Below, one piece after another: positions 10,773 to 20,516 of a stretch of 64,000 bases of DNA. The first letter of the stretch is position 1, and each line of letters starts with the position of its first letter. This stretch comes from Flaveria trinervia (taxonomy: Eukaryota > Streptophyta > Magnoliopsida > Asterales > Asteraceae). A model generated the notes under the pieces. That model was not told the origin of the DNA and ran no database searches. It saw only the letters and a program-made list of their open reading frames with translations. The stretch is from the NCBI GenBank assembly GCA_025506515.1, contig CM046452.1, positions 40,643,518 through 40,707,517 on the forward strand, written 5' to 3'. The position numbers and the translations under genes were made by a program.

Positions 10773-11215
10773 GTTCATCTGCATTTGTTTTTGTTCATTC
10801 GCATTTCTTTTTGTTCATCTGCATTTCTTTTTAATCATCCGTGTTTCTTTTTGTTCATCCGCATTTCTTTTTACACATATTCATTTCTTTTTGTTCTTCC
10901 ACATTTCCTTTATACTTATCAGCATTTGCTCTTACTTAGTCCTCAATGCTCATCCGCGTTAACTGTTCATCCGCATTTTATGTTCAATCGCATGAACTTA
11001 CTCATTCGTATTTACTGTTTATCCGCATTTGTTGTTCATTAGCGTGAACATACTCATCGACATTAACTGTTCATCCGCATTTGTTGTTTAATCACATGAA
11101 CCTTCTAATCCGCATTTCCTCAGTCGCATGAAGTACTCATCTGCATTTCCTCAGTCGCATGACTTACTCATCCACATTTCCTTAGTCACATGAATTACAC
11201 ATCTGCATTTCCTCA
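10773..11215. repeat. GTTCATCCGCATTT minisatellite in D LTR
   Basis: Seven units of exactly 20 bp (GTTCATCCGCATTTCTTTTT type) run from 10773 to 10912. A second section, about 10940-11215, has units of about 32 bp that combine CATCCGCATTT with CAGTCGCATGA. The first word matches the array in copia element F. The second resembles the array of element H. Confidence 0.85.
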
Positions 11216-11858
11216 GCACTTAGCACTTTTCATGTTCTAAGCTTAAATCTTACATTCTAAGACTTAGAAAGACAACCATAACATCATCAAACATGAACAC
11301 AGCCCACAATCACACCATACCAACAACATACACACAATCATTCATATGGGTATAAAAATCCAGATTTATAAAAACATACATCATGCATATCCAGCCATAA
11401 AATTAGTTAAAACAAGTAAAAAAGAGGGGTTCTAGAACTCACCTTTGCAGCCTCTTGGGTATGACGTCCTTCAAAACCCGTTTGCTGCAGGTTCAAAACC
11501 TAAAACCCACCAAAAACGCACACTCGAACACACACAAACACACATAAGCATACAACCGAGGCAAGGCCAGTTAAGAACACCATAAAACCATGAATTCTTA
11601 CCTTAAATTCGAATTTTCAGCTCTTCTTCAAAGAAAACCCGAGAGTTCCCTGCTCCCTTTTCTTTCTATCTCTCTAAAACCGAGAATTGTGTGGGTGTAG
11701 AAAGAGTGATGGGCGGCCATCACCTTTTACACCCACTTTTTCAAACCGTTTGTCCTTTCTGACACTTTTTACCCCTTAACTTGGGTAAAATATATTTACT
11801 TTCTTTTTCTTCACTTATTCTTTTTTCTTTTACTTTAAAAAAATAACCGGGTATTACA

Positions 11859-12120
11859 ATTTGTATCCCACAAATATCTACGAACTTTGGGAGCAACCCT
11901 TTGCCCTATATTCATCCATATGAATGTCTACCAATCCAAGTTCATAATAGTCTTACCTTCATACTTGTTCACACAAGTATGAACGACTACAGGCATTCTG
12001 AGTAAATGATTTACTCATGGACTTTAAACATGCAAAATAGGAATATTAGTTGAATCATTATAAACAAATAATTTATTCAAGTAATGAAGGGTTACAATAT
12101 CTAAATACAAAAATTAAAGA
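11859..12120 (-). other. 3' flank of a copia fragment
   Basis: AT-rich non-coding sequence between the gypsy LTR and the RNase H stop of the next copia fragment. It is probably the untranslated 3' end or partial LTR of that copia element. No clear boundary is seen. Confidence 0.4.
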
Positions 12121-13541
12121 TCAAATCCAGTCACTTGAATATTGAATTCCCATGGCACAAGAATGATTTTCATTCTTTGCCTTTTCAAGAAGCTTCGTGA
12201 GTGGATCCGTAATGTTTTGATCCGCGTGAACTTTGTGGATACATATCGTTCCCTTTTCAAGTTCATCCTTTATGTAGTCGAATCTTCGTTCAATGTGCCT
12301 AGTCTTTTGATGTTCATATGGTTCCTTGATTTGAGCAATCACGCCCTATTTATCACAGAGAACTTCTAGGGGGGCCCGAATGGAAGGGACCACCCCCAGA
12401 TCGGCATTGAATTTCTTTAACCATGCAGCTTCCTGAGCTACTAATGAAGCGGCGATGTATTCTGACTCTGTCGTTGATAATGCCACAACATCTTGCTTAG
12501 AGCTCCTCCAAGAGATTGCTCCTCCATTCAAGATGAAAATGTACCCCAATTGTGATCGTGAATCATCCCGATCAGTTTGGAAAGTCGCATCCGTGGACCC
12601 TTTACTATGAGTTCCTCCTCACTAGATCCATAAATTAGGAACATATATTTGGTCATCCTTAGGTACTTAAGTATGTTTGTAACAACCATCCAATGATTGT
12701 TTCCAGGATTTTGTTTGTACCGGATTGTCATGCTCAAAGCGCATGGCACGTCCGGCCTAGTGCATATCATTGCATACATGATGGATCCTATAGCAGACGC
12801 ATACGGGATTCACTTCATTTTGTCTTGCTCATCCTTTGAGCTTCGACATTTAGTCTTACTTAATATCGTTCCTCTTTTCCTTTCTTAGATTTTTCCATCT
12901 TGAACCTTTTCAAGATCTTATCAATGTATGCACTTTGACTTTAACCTATCAACCACCTTGATCTATCCTTATAGATCTTTATTCCCAAAATATTGGTTGC
13001 TTCACCAAGATCTTTAATGGAAAAACAACTTCCAAGCTAGGTTTTAACACCTTCCAAGGTTGGAATGTCATTTCCAAATTGTAGGATGTCATCAACATAC
13101 AATACTAGGAAAGTGATGATGCTCCCACTAGCTTTCTTATATACACATGCTTCATCAACATTTTTGATGAACCGAAATTTGATTATCTCTTCATCAAAAT
13201 GGTGATTCCAACTTCTTGATGCTTGCTTCAATCCATAGATTGATTTCTTTAACTTGCATACTTTGTTATGATGTTTTGATCAACAAAACCTTCAGGTTGA
13301 ACCATATAGACATCTTCCTCAAGATATCCATTTAGAAAAGCGGTTTTGACATCCATTTTCCAAATCTCATAATCATAATGAGCAGCCATGGCAAATAATA
13401 TCCTAATAGACTTTAGCATTGCAACCGGTGAGAAGGTCTCATCATAATCAACCATTTAAGTTTGAGTGAAACCTTTTGCTACAAGTCTAGCTTTATAAGT
13501 ATCCAAGTTTCCATGCATATCGATTTTCTTCTTGAAAACCC
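12121..13541 (-). pseudogene. pol: RT and RNase H of a non-Sirevirus copia element
   Basis: Minus-strand fragments in several frames: YKARLVAKGFTQ, DYDETFSPVAMLKSIRILFAMAA and MDVKTAFLNGYLEEDVYMVQPEGF (13455-13249). Then MKQASRSWN and LYVDDILQFGND with the YVDD catalytic motif intact (13231-13037), CTRPDVPCALSMTIRY (12779-12528), STTESEYIAASLVAQEAAWL and HQKTRHIERRFDYI to DPLTKLLEK (12549-12121). The wording of RNase H differs from that of elements A to G and fits the TAR/Tork/Ivana side of copia; I cannot choose among these. It is cut at about 13541 by element E and ends at the gypsy LTR. No Sirevirus-type ORF3 accompanies it. Confidence 0.8.
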
Positions 13542-14439
13542 TGTGAATCCAAGGATCGCAGTCAGGAATTATCAGCGTTAGTGGATGTGAAGTCAACGTT
13601 TGTTGAATCAACGTTGGCTTGGTTTAATTCTTTGTATAGTAAATCAATATCAATAATGATTCAAGAACACAATTAATGAATTAACAAATGTTCAATTTGA
13701 TTCAAACGTATTTCATTAAAACATGCTAATGATTAGAAATAAACAATGAATGAATGCTATTGAATTTTATGTTTTGATGATGTGATGGCTGCTAGGGTTT
13801 TGATTTGTGTGATGTGATGTTGGTGATTGTAATATTGCTTGGATGTTTATTGTTTTTGGCCATCTCTGATGTGAAACCTAGGATCCATATATATAGAAAA
13901 GGATGTTTCTATTAAGGAAACACCAGATCTCTTAGGATTTGAATTGTTTCTGTTAAGAAATCATCGGATTTCTTGGGATTCGCATAACTGACGTGTTGAC
14001 TTGTAACACTTGTATAGTTTGAATACAAGTGTTTGTACTTCGCAGGAATATTGGCTTCCGTAGATAGGTGTTCTTCCGCAGGAGACTTGTTGTTCAGCAA
14101 GAACTTGCTCTTCCACAGGAGTCTTGTTCTTCCGTAGGAGACTTGTTCCGTAGCCCTGGTTATTCATCCGTAGAAGATCTTCGGATGGAATTCTACTTGT
14201 AAGGAAAATATCTACGGAAGAACAAAATGTTCATCCATAGATGTTTCTTGCGCTTAGTCAATTTTAGAAATTGACCAGGTATAATTTTTGTACGTGTACA
14301 CATACATAAATCAACACACATATATATGGGTTAACCTATATATTTAATGCATACACAATAATGAATTACAACCATTCATTATAGATATTAATTCAAGTGC
14401 TAACAAAATGGACTAGATCTACTTATCCTAGACCTAACA
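13542..14439 (-). mobile_element. 3' LTR of element E
   Basis: The right end is fixed by CCTAACA at 14439, next to the polypurine tract. The left end (TGTGAATCC, 13542) is inferred from where copia RT homology stops and could be off by a few bases. A minus-strand TATA-like CTATATATATGG lies at 13886-13897. Degenerate ATCCGTAGA/TTCCGTAG words fill 13925-14245, between TATA and the LTR 5' end (U3). Confidence 0.7.
13925..14245. repeat. ATCCGTAGA word cluster in E LTR
   Basis: About ten copies of TTCCGTAG, TTCATCCGTAGA, TTCCGCAGGAG and the reverse form ATCTACGGA occur in irregular spacing. The same word recurs in the E spacer at 18310-18540. Confidence 0.7.
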
Positions 14440-14450
14440 ATACTCCCCTT
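14440..14450 (-). other. Polypurine tract, element E
   Basis: On the minus strand AAGGGGAGTAT directly precedes the 3' LTR. It fits the AGGGGGAG-type tract of Sireviruses. It primes plus-strand DNA synthesis. Confidence 0.8.
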
Positions 14451-14468
14451 AGGCTTAGCTACTTGTGT

Positions 14469-17400
14469 TTAGTTCTTCAAAACAAAAAGCTCCTTTAATC
14501 TTGAAACCATCTTCTTGTTTAAATATGATAGTGCATCCTTTTGATCATCGTATTTGTACTTGATCTCCATTCTACATATCCTTTAGAGTGTCTTAAAAGT
14601 TAGTCCCAATATATCTTCTTCTATGGTGAGGGTTTCCATAACAAATTGATTGTTAACAATTTCCAGCTAATCTTCTTATGAGATTCTCAGCTTTGATATA
14701 TCTTCAATGTTGGCTCCCTTCAGCATCCTAGCATTATACCTTCTTCTCTTGTATGCTTTAGCTTGCAACTTATCCACCACTTGTATCATATGAATGTATA
14801 AGAATAAATCATTCTGTGTTATTTCATCTGCTAGCTTTAGGAAGAATTTATCATGTAAGAATGATGTGTAGCTTGGGTGGAGCATTTTGATCTCTATTGG
14901 GTCGAAGATTGTTATCTTGTCACCTTTCCTGCCATCAGCATTCCTTAGTAGCACCATTTCTTTTGTTTTCTCAACATATCCTCACTCGGTTATAGGAAGA
15001 GTGTATTGATTTCCTCCAATGACATTGATGGCTGCTATTTCCTGTTAATACAACCAACTCTCCTTAGAAGTTCATCATCAACTAATAAGGATGAGTTGGT
15101 GCTTGATCTTTTCTTCCTCTCTAATCTTCATTTGTGCTCATTAACCTCTCTTTTCGCTTCTTTAATCACATCATCTTTGAATTTTGTCTTTAACTTTCCC
15201 ACCAACACAGAGAAATCTCTTCCCCTTGATTGAATTGGGTAGTTAGACATTATTATACTTTACAGATCCTTGATGTCTCTCTCATGAAGCTTCAGCAATG
15301 CTTTAATATCATTGAAATACTGAATTCTTATAGAGGTTCTCTTGATTATTGCACAATCCAAGTCTGGATAATATTTCTAGGCCATAATCCAGTTCTCTTC
15401 CACAGAACTTAGAGTTGTGATATGATCATATAGCTCTATGAGAGTTGATTTCTATTTAGTGATTTCTTTAACTATTGTCCCTAATGGCCACACTTTGCTA
15501 GGAATGACTGCTCTTGGTTCTCTTATCAGTTTGTCTTTGCCTTTGTGATATTCTTTGGATTCAACAATTATAGGATCAGCAGACAGTTTGCTTTAATGCT
15601 CATAGGATGGATTTGGAGCTTCAGTTCTAAACCTTACTCCATTGTCAAGCTCAACTGACATAACAAGTTCCATCATTCTTCTTAGTTCAGCAACATTTCT
15701 TCCTTTAAGCTCATGAGCATTGTAATTGTGTCCCTGTAGCCAACATACCATATTATACTTGTTGAGTTTTGCTGTGTCACAGTGGCCTAGATCTTTCTTG
15801 ATTTTCTGGATAGCTTGCCATGTTGTTAATGCCTCATAATCACAATTAGGAATCATAAATCTAACCACCTCAAATTCCTTCAGAATGTTCTTCATCTCAG
15901 CCATATTCATCCTTTCACCTATGTCATATGGAAATTCATGATTGATCAGGATCATAAACATAGTAGATTCAGGCCTTTCTTCCATTATGTCTTTTGTTGT
16001 CAGAAGATAACCAGCCTTTAAGTCTTCTTGTTCTTTGTTAGTCACCTCTTTAGTCAGTTCTTTCCATTCAGCATCACTCTCATTTTCAACTTGAATAACT
16101 TGCTTAGATGTTGGAACATTCATTGAAGGAGAGTGCTCTTGAGATGTATGCCTTGAACTTTTTGGAGACTCTTCAATATTGATTGCTTGTTTCTTTGTTG
16201 AACCCACATAATTCCTTTTCCTTGAGTATTGAATAAGATGCTTAGAAGATTTAGTAGGTTTCTTCAGTTGGTTCGATTCAGGAGTACATATCTTCATCTT
16301 CAGCTGATCAATATCTTCTTCTTTTCTTCTCAACAGAGCTGATTGATCAAAGAGAGAGTCATTCATTGGATCAATTTTCACCCTTAGTTTCTCATTTTCA
16401 TTTTTCTCTTTCTCTACCGATTCTTTGAGCTCAGAATCTTGTTGAATAAAGGCATCAATCACTTTATTATTACACAGGGCATCTTCTCTTAAGCTTTTGA
16501 TCCTTGATACTAGTTGCATCAGCACTTCATCCTTTCCTACTATTATCCCTATCAGCTCCTTAATCCTTTGCTTTCTAAAGTTAGACTTTACTACAAGTTT
16601 GTTGTACTCAGCCACTAGATAACTTTTGCTTAATGGGATGTCATTATCACTCAGATCATCTTCATTGTAAGCAATAACTTACTCATATTTTTCTTCTTCT
16701 CTCTTGTCTTCTTGTTTGTCAAAAATCTCATCTTTATGTTCTTCAGTATGAGTAGCCACACTTGCTAAGCATGAGCATTCATCTTTTGATTGATGAAGAG
16801 GTTGTGCTTCTGTGTTCATGATAGGCAATAAAGGCTTTGTTCGAATAGAGGCAACTTGTTCTTCATAGTTGTAGAGTGACAATGGAATGGTGCTTGCTTG
16901 AGAGATCAACTCGGTCTCACCAGAGTGAACAGAGTTTATAGACTAAGTGACTGAATAAGGTTCAGTATGTACACTCTCAGATAATTGATGAGGTAGTGGA
17001 GAGATGGGCTGATTGTTTTGACTGGCTAAGTGAGATTGTTGAGAGTGAACAGATAGAATGGGTGAAATGGGTTTAGTATTAAGACTTGTAGGAGAAGGGA
17101 GTTATTGGTGAATGGGTGAGAGTTCTGGTGAGTGTGTGGCTTGTACAGAATTGGAGGGTGAATCCTCCTGTTGATCTTCCCACACAAGCTCTTGAGGGAT
17201 GTTTGCATGAGCATGTACCACATGATCAAACATGGGCATGTCTTCTCCTTCATACTTCCTAGATATTTTATTTAGTATAGATCTACCTAGGTGAGCTTGA
17301 AGAAACACACCACCATCTACAGTAGTCCCATCCAAATCAGCATTGATGATTTGTTGTAGAAACCTTGGAAACATATACATCTTGTCAGCCTTCTACACTG

Positions 17401-17939
17401 ATGTGATCAGATATGCTTTGAGTAATTCTAGGTTCTTCCCTCAAGGACACCAATAATGCGTGAAGAGATATGCCTTGAAAATCTATCAAGTCTAGATTTC
17501 CTATTTGAGATGCACTTAAGATAAGTATGGCAGAGAAATCTACAGGGCTTGCAGAGTCATCCTTTCTTTATTTCTCCCTTCTCGAAGTCGCCATCATACC
17601 CCATCAAAAAAAAACTTTCTCTATATATTCATTTTCGCACACATCAGGATCACAAGCTTCTATATCTCCCAATTCAAGAACCCTTCCTATTGCTTGTACA
17701 TCCACTCTCAGTCTTCGATTCTTCACATTACCCATAATAACTTGACCATCTTCTTCTATTTAGGTGGAGTTCCAGAAATCAGTGATGTGTGAATGATGAA
17801 TCACAGCCTCTGCTCATAAGGCATAGAACAACCTAGATCTTCTTAGAAATCGGATAATATCTTGACACACTTCTGAAACAGGGTCATCTAGGTTAAAGAA
17901 AGCACACACATTGTGCTCTCTTGCAAATCGATTATCCAT
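14469..17939 (-). pseudogene. Element E ORF3 (Sirevirus extra ORF)
   Basis: Start at ATG 17939 (MDNRFAREHNVCAFFN). The stop at 14469-14471 lies 18 nt from the polypurine tract. About 1150 codons, with several stops and frameshifts. Visible blocks: ITDFWNST near 17770; then, by frame changes, MYMFPRFLQQIINADLD (17380-17330), the PRF block shared with B, C, F and G. A Lys/Glu-rich coiled coil follows (16615-16300: KQRIKELIGIIVGKDEVL, ELKESVEKEKNENEKLRVKI), then a charged linker with KKPTKSSKH and a C-terminal region (VVRFMIPNCDYEALTTW, AELRRMMELVMSVELDNGVRF). No signal peptide or membrane span is evident. It sits where Sireviruses carry the env-like gene. Function unknown. Confidence 0.75.
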
Positions 17940-18309
17940 CTGTTCATAAGAAGAAGTTTTTCATTAGAATCACATTATTGATATGAGAATACGAACAATT
18001 GTGAGATTAAACAAGAATCAAACTGTTCATTATTCAACATTATGACATGTTTTACCTTGAACACAATGATTTGAGAGTATAAATATAAGGTTGTTTGATG
18101 TTTTGATTCAGTAATTTTGGAATGTTATAAAACGGGGAAAAATTTGTTTAGTGCGAGTTTTTCTAGGTCTGAAAAGGTGAACTGAAAAATCGAATGAGTT
18201 TTGAAGTCACAGAACATCATTTATACTTTCTCTGACATATTAATTTTATTTATTTAATGAAGTGGGACCCTTAAAAAATAAGTGGGAACCTCAACAATTT
18301 CCTGTTCTA

Positions 18310-18540
18310 AGTTCGTCCGTGTTCTAAGTTCTTCCGCAGATCATCTACGGATTCCATAAATCATCTGTGGATGATGAATAACTTAAATTTTTATAGGTTA
18401 CCAAACTATGAAATTAAATTATATTTCTTGATCTTTCCTCATCCGTAGTTTACCAATCTATGGATAGACATTTAAATTTCCCACACATTGTATTTTTTGC
18501 TCATGCTTAAGGCGGTACTGTAGCATCTGCGGATGCTTAT
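18310..18540. repeat. Word cluster in E spacer
   Basis: Copies of TTCGTCCGTG, ATCTACGGATT, CATCTGTGGATGATG, CATCCGTAG and ATCTGCGGATG occur over 230 bp, in both orientations. They match the word of the E LTR. Confidence 0.65.
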
Positions 18541-18780
18541 AGAACACTTGTGAAGTAAAACTTATTTTGATGTATGGTCCAAGTCCACTATTTAGAACCA
18601 TTTATTGCTATTGGACCTTGTTGACTTTGTATTCATGACAATTGAGTGGAAGAAAGCTTAAATAATTTAAAAGAAAATTTCATGTATCCAGTAGCTAAGA
18701 TGGTGCTTAGTTTCCAATTCCTTCAAATTATTAATGAAATAGACAGAGTTGCTGATTGATAAACTATCTTCATGAATTCT

Positions 18781-18789
18781 ACTCCCCCT
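18781..18789 (-). other. Second polypurine tract copy, element E spacer
   Basis: ACTCCCCCT on the plus strand gives AGGGGGAGT on the minus strand, identical to the Sirevirus tract. It lies about 960 nt after the pol stop once element B is removed. Element F has the same sequence at a matching distance. Confidence 0.55.
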
Positions 18790-19322
18790 AAATTTGTGAT
18801 TAATGATGATAGTATGCATTTATCATAAATTTCAAAGAAGAATATCATGATAGTTATTTAACAGTATGATGATGCACATACATATATACACATATGATGG
18901 GATCATACTATAATATTAAGCGTCTTCCTGATGAGTTATTTAGTTGAATTGATACCTAAACACAGTTCTGATTACAAGTATATTGTCCACTTAAATTCAT
19001 ACAAGAGCTAATATGTCAACGAGTCATGTTGTTTATCATGTTTTCATATTGATTAGGAAATAACTGTTATAGGCTTCACATTCAATACACAAAGATATTG
19101 TCCACCCTTTGCAAGTCAAATCATCACTTTTTCACACTTAATAGCTATGTACTTTAAGTTATAAGATCTATCTAAAGATGCATTTGACATCTCATTAATG
19201 CATTGATATATATATGCTCTAGATAAATGTACAATTAATCACATAGGATTCTTTTGAGAGCTTAGATATGATCATCATCAGTTCACCAGGTCTTTACTCA
19301 AGTAAAACATAGGTGCCTTTAA

Positions 19323-19442
19323 CCTAGGTCTTTGTTTACACAAAACAGAGGGATGATGAGGATCATGATGTTTTCAACTTTGTTAAATGATATACAGTAT
19401 GGTGATCATACACCTAGGTCTTTGTTTACACAAAATAGAGGG
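19323..19442. repeat. 30-bp direct repeat in E spacer
   Basis: CCTAGGTCTTTGTTTACACA at 19323 continues to 19352 and recurs at 19413-19442 with one difference, 90 bp apart. It lies just upstream of the element B insertion. Confidence 0.8.
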
Positions 19443-19564
19443 TGTATGTTTTGCAAAGATAGATATTATAAGTGCCGGTACATAGTGATCTTAGAGGAGT
19501 GATTTGATCACATTAGAATAAGACTCACTTTGTATCATCAAAATGAAGTTTCCCACAAACAATC

Positions 19565-19569
19565 ACTTT
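19565..19569. repeat. Target site duplication of element B, left
   Basis: ACTTT precedes the 5' LTR of B and is repeated at 44642-44646 after the 3' LTR. A 5-bp duplication is standard for copia integration. Confidence 0.9.
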
Positions 19570-19636
19570 TGTTGGATCAAGAATAACGCTAATGCAACCA
19601 AAACTAGATCACTTAAGTTATCTTGGTGTTGCATGC

Positions 19637-19915
19637 AAAGACTTCTGAAGCTTGTCATGAAACTTCCGAAGGTTGTAGAGTTCATCCGAAGACAAAGGAA
19701 AAGTCCAACTTCCGATGACAGAACTCTACTTCCGAAGACAAATGCATACTTCCGAAGTTCAAGACATAGAAGAATAATGTAAAGACCACTTCTGAAGTAT
19801 GATGAATAGAAGAAGTCTCCAAGTCTTGGAAGAAGCACTCTCTTCCAAAGTATAAAGTGGCTTCAGAACTACTTACTCTTCCGAAGACATTTAACCTTCG
19901 GAAGACACTCCTATA
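19637..19915. repeat. CTTCCGAAG word cluster in B 5' LTR
   Basis: About a dozen copies of ACTTCCGAAG, TCTTCCGAAGACA and CTTCGGAAGACA occur in 280 bp, irregularly spaced and on both strands. Decayed forms (CTTCTGAAG, CTTCAGAA) fit C-to-T or G-to-A change at the central CpG. Confidence 0.8.
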
Positions 19916-20201
19916 ACCAGTGGACACAAGTATGGTCTCTGACACTCCGCTGCAAACTTCTGATACAGTATGGCTTCTTCCTAAAGAACCATGTTGTTCA
20001 CCATACTTTATTCCACTGTTTACCTTTTTATGATAGTATAGTTGCCATCTTTAGTTCGTGACAAAAGGTAAGTCAGGGACATGTCCTGACTACCAAATCT
20101 CAGAAAACACTTTATCTAAGATACCTTAACTATAGTCTTGTAGTATAGGCTTTAGCTAAATGATCCCAGCTGGTATCGAAGTATATCCGGCTATAGATAG
20201 T

Positions 20202-20213
20202 ATTATATATAGG
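20202..20213 (+). promoter_or_regulatory. TATA box, element B 5' LTR
   Basis: ATTATATATAGG lies 212-223 bp before the LTR end, and the same sequence occurs in the 3' LTR near 44420. It would direct transcription rightward through the element. Confidence 0.6.
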
Positions 20214-20427
20214 TTTTCCTTGTAACTCATAGACATAACAATCTGCTTGTAAGAGTCTTCGTATCTTGAGTTGAGAATCAATATATAAAAGTATCTTGAA
20301 ATTATCTTTGTGTGTTCTTAGTTACTTTTCATATTGTGATAAACTCTTATTGATTCTTACCCGAGTGTGATTCTAGGTGAGTTTGAGAGAAACCTTGTGT
20401 TTAAGTGACAAACACCGATCCTACAAT

Positions 20428-20451
20428 TGGTAATAGAGCTTCTCAGGCTCT
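20428..20451 (+). other. Primer binding site and hairpin, element B
   Basis: TGGTAATAGAGC (20428-20439) matches the initiator Met tRNA site with two changes. AGAGC at its end pairs with GCTCT (20447-20451) across a 7-nt loop, as in element A. Confidence 0.8.
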
Positions 20452-20516
20452 TGATTGCGTGATCTAACCATCCAAATCAACCTATTTTCACTCCTCCCTA
20501 CCACCCACTCCGTCAA

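Larger units (their letters stand above)
8670..11858 (-). mobile_element. Element D: Ty3/gypsy fragment with giant LTR
   Basis: On the minus strand: LTR (9470-11858), primer-site-like sequence, 5' leader, then a short Gag cut by element A at about 8670. The LTR starts TGTAATACCCGG and ends TTACA, typical of Tekay/Del chromovirus LTRs. The rest of gag-pol is absent from the window. Confidence 0.75.
9470..11858 (-). mobile_element. 2.4-kb LTR of gypsy element D
   Basis: Bounded by TGTAAGGCC (9470) and GTATTACA (11858), giving minus-strand ends TGTAATACCCGG and GGCCTTACA. The LTR contains two internal tandem arrays, of about 117 bp units (9981-10305) and 20 to 32 bp units (10773-11215). No protein-coding content. 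Without its partner LTR it cannot be dated. Confidence 0.8.
13542..19569 (-). mobile_element. Element E, 3' part: LTR, PPT, ORF3, spacer
   Basis: The left part of a minus-strand Sirevirus interrupted at 19569 by element B; the pol part resumes at 44647. The order from the right is spacer (17940-19569), ORF3 (14469-17939), polypurine tract, 3' LTR. E sits in the RT of an unrelated copia element (junction at about 13541). Its 5' half is not in the window because F interrupts it at 48203. Confidence 0.8.
17940..19569 (-). other. Element E spacer between pol and ORF3
   Basis: Long non-coding stretch continuing at 44647-44816 after removal of element B. It contains an ATCCGTAGA/ATCTACGGAT cluster (18310-18540), an internal polypurine tract copy (18781-18789), and a 30-bp direct repeat. 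I see no ORF. Confidence 0.7.
19570..20425 (+). mobile_element. 5' LTR of element B
   Basis: 856 bp, from TGTTGGATCAAG to GATCCTACA. CTTCCGAAG-type words run from about 19637 to 19915. A TATA box lies near 20203. It is paired with 43787-44641. Confidence 0.9.

Noticed and set aside
10749..11042. Plus-strand ORF of 97 codons, rich in Phe, Leu and Ile, looking like a membrane protein
   Set aside because: It lies wholly inside the GTTCATCCGCATTT minisatellite of the gypsy LTR. The hydrophobic bias is the translation of the repeat.
13886..13897. TATA-like sequence as the promoter of a host gene
   Set aside because: It lies in the U3 side of the E LTR and no host coding sequence follows.
14676..17380. 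E ORF3 as a true viral envelope glycoprotein
   Set aside because: No signal peptide, transmembrane helix or Cys-rich ectodomain is visible. It is env-like by position only.
20428..20451. A tRNA gene at the TGGTAATAGAGC sequence
   Set aside because: It matches only the tRNA 3' end complement expected of a primer binding site. There is no cloverleaf around it.
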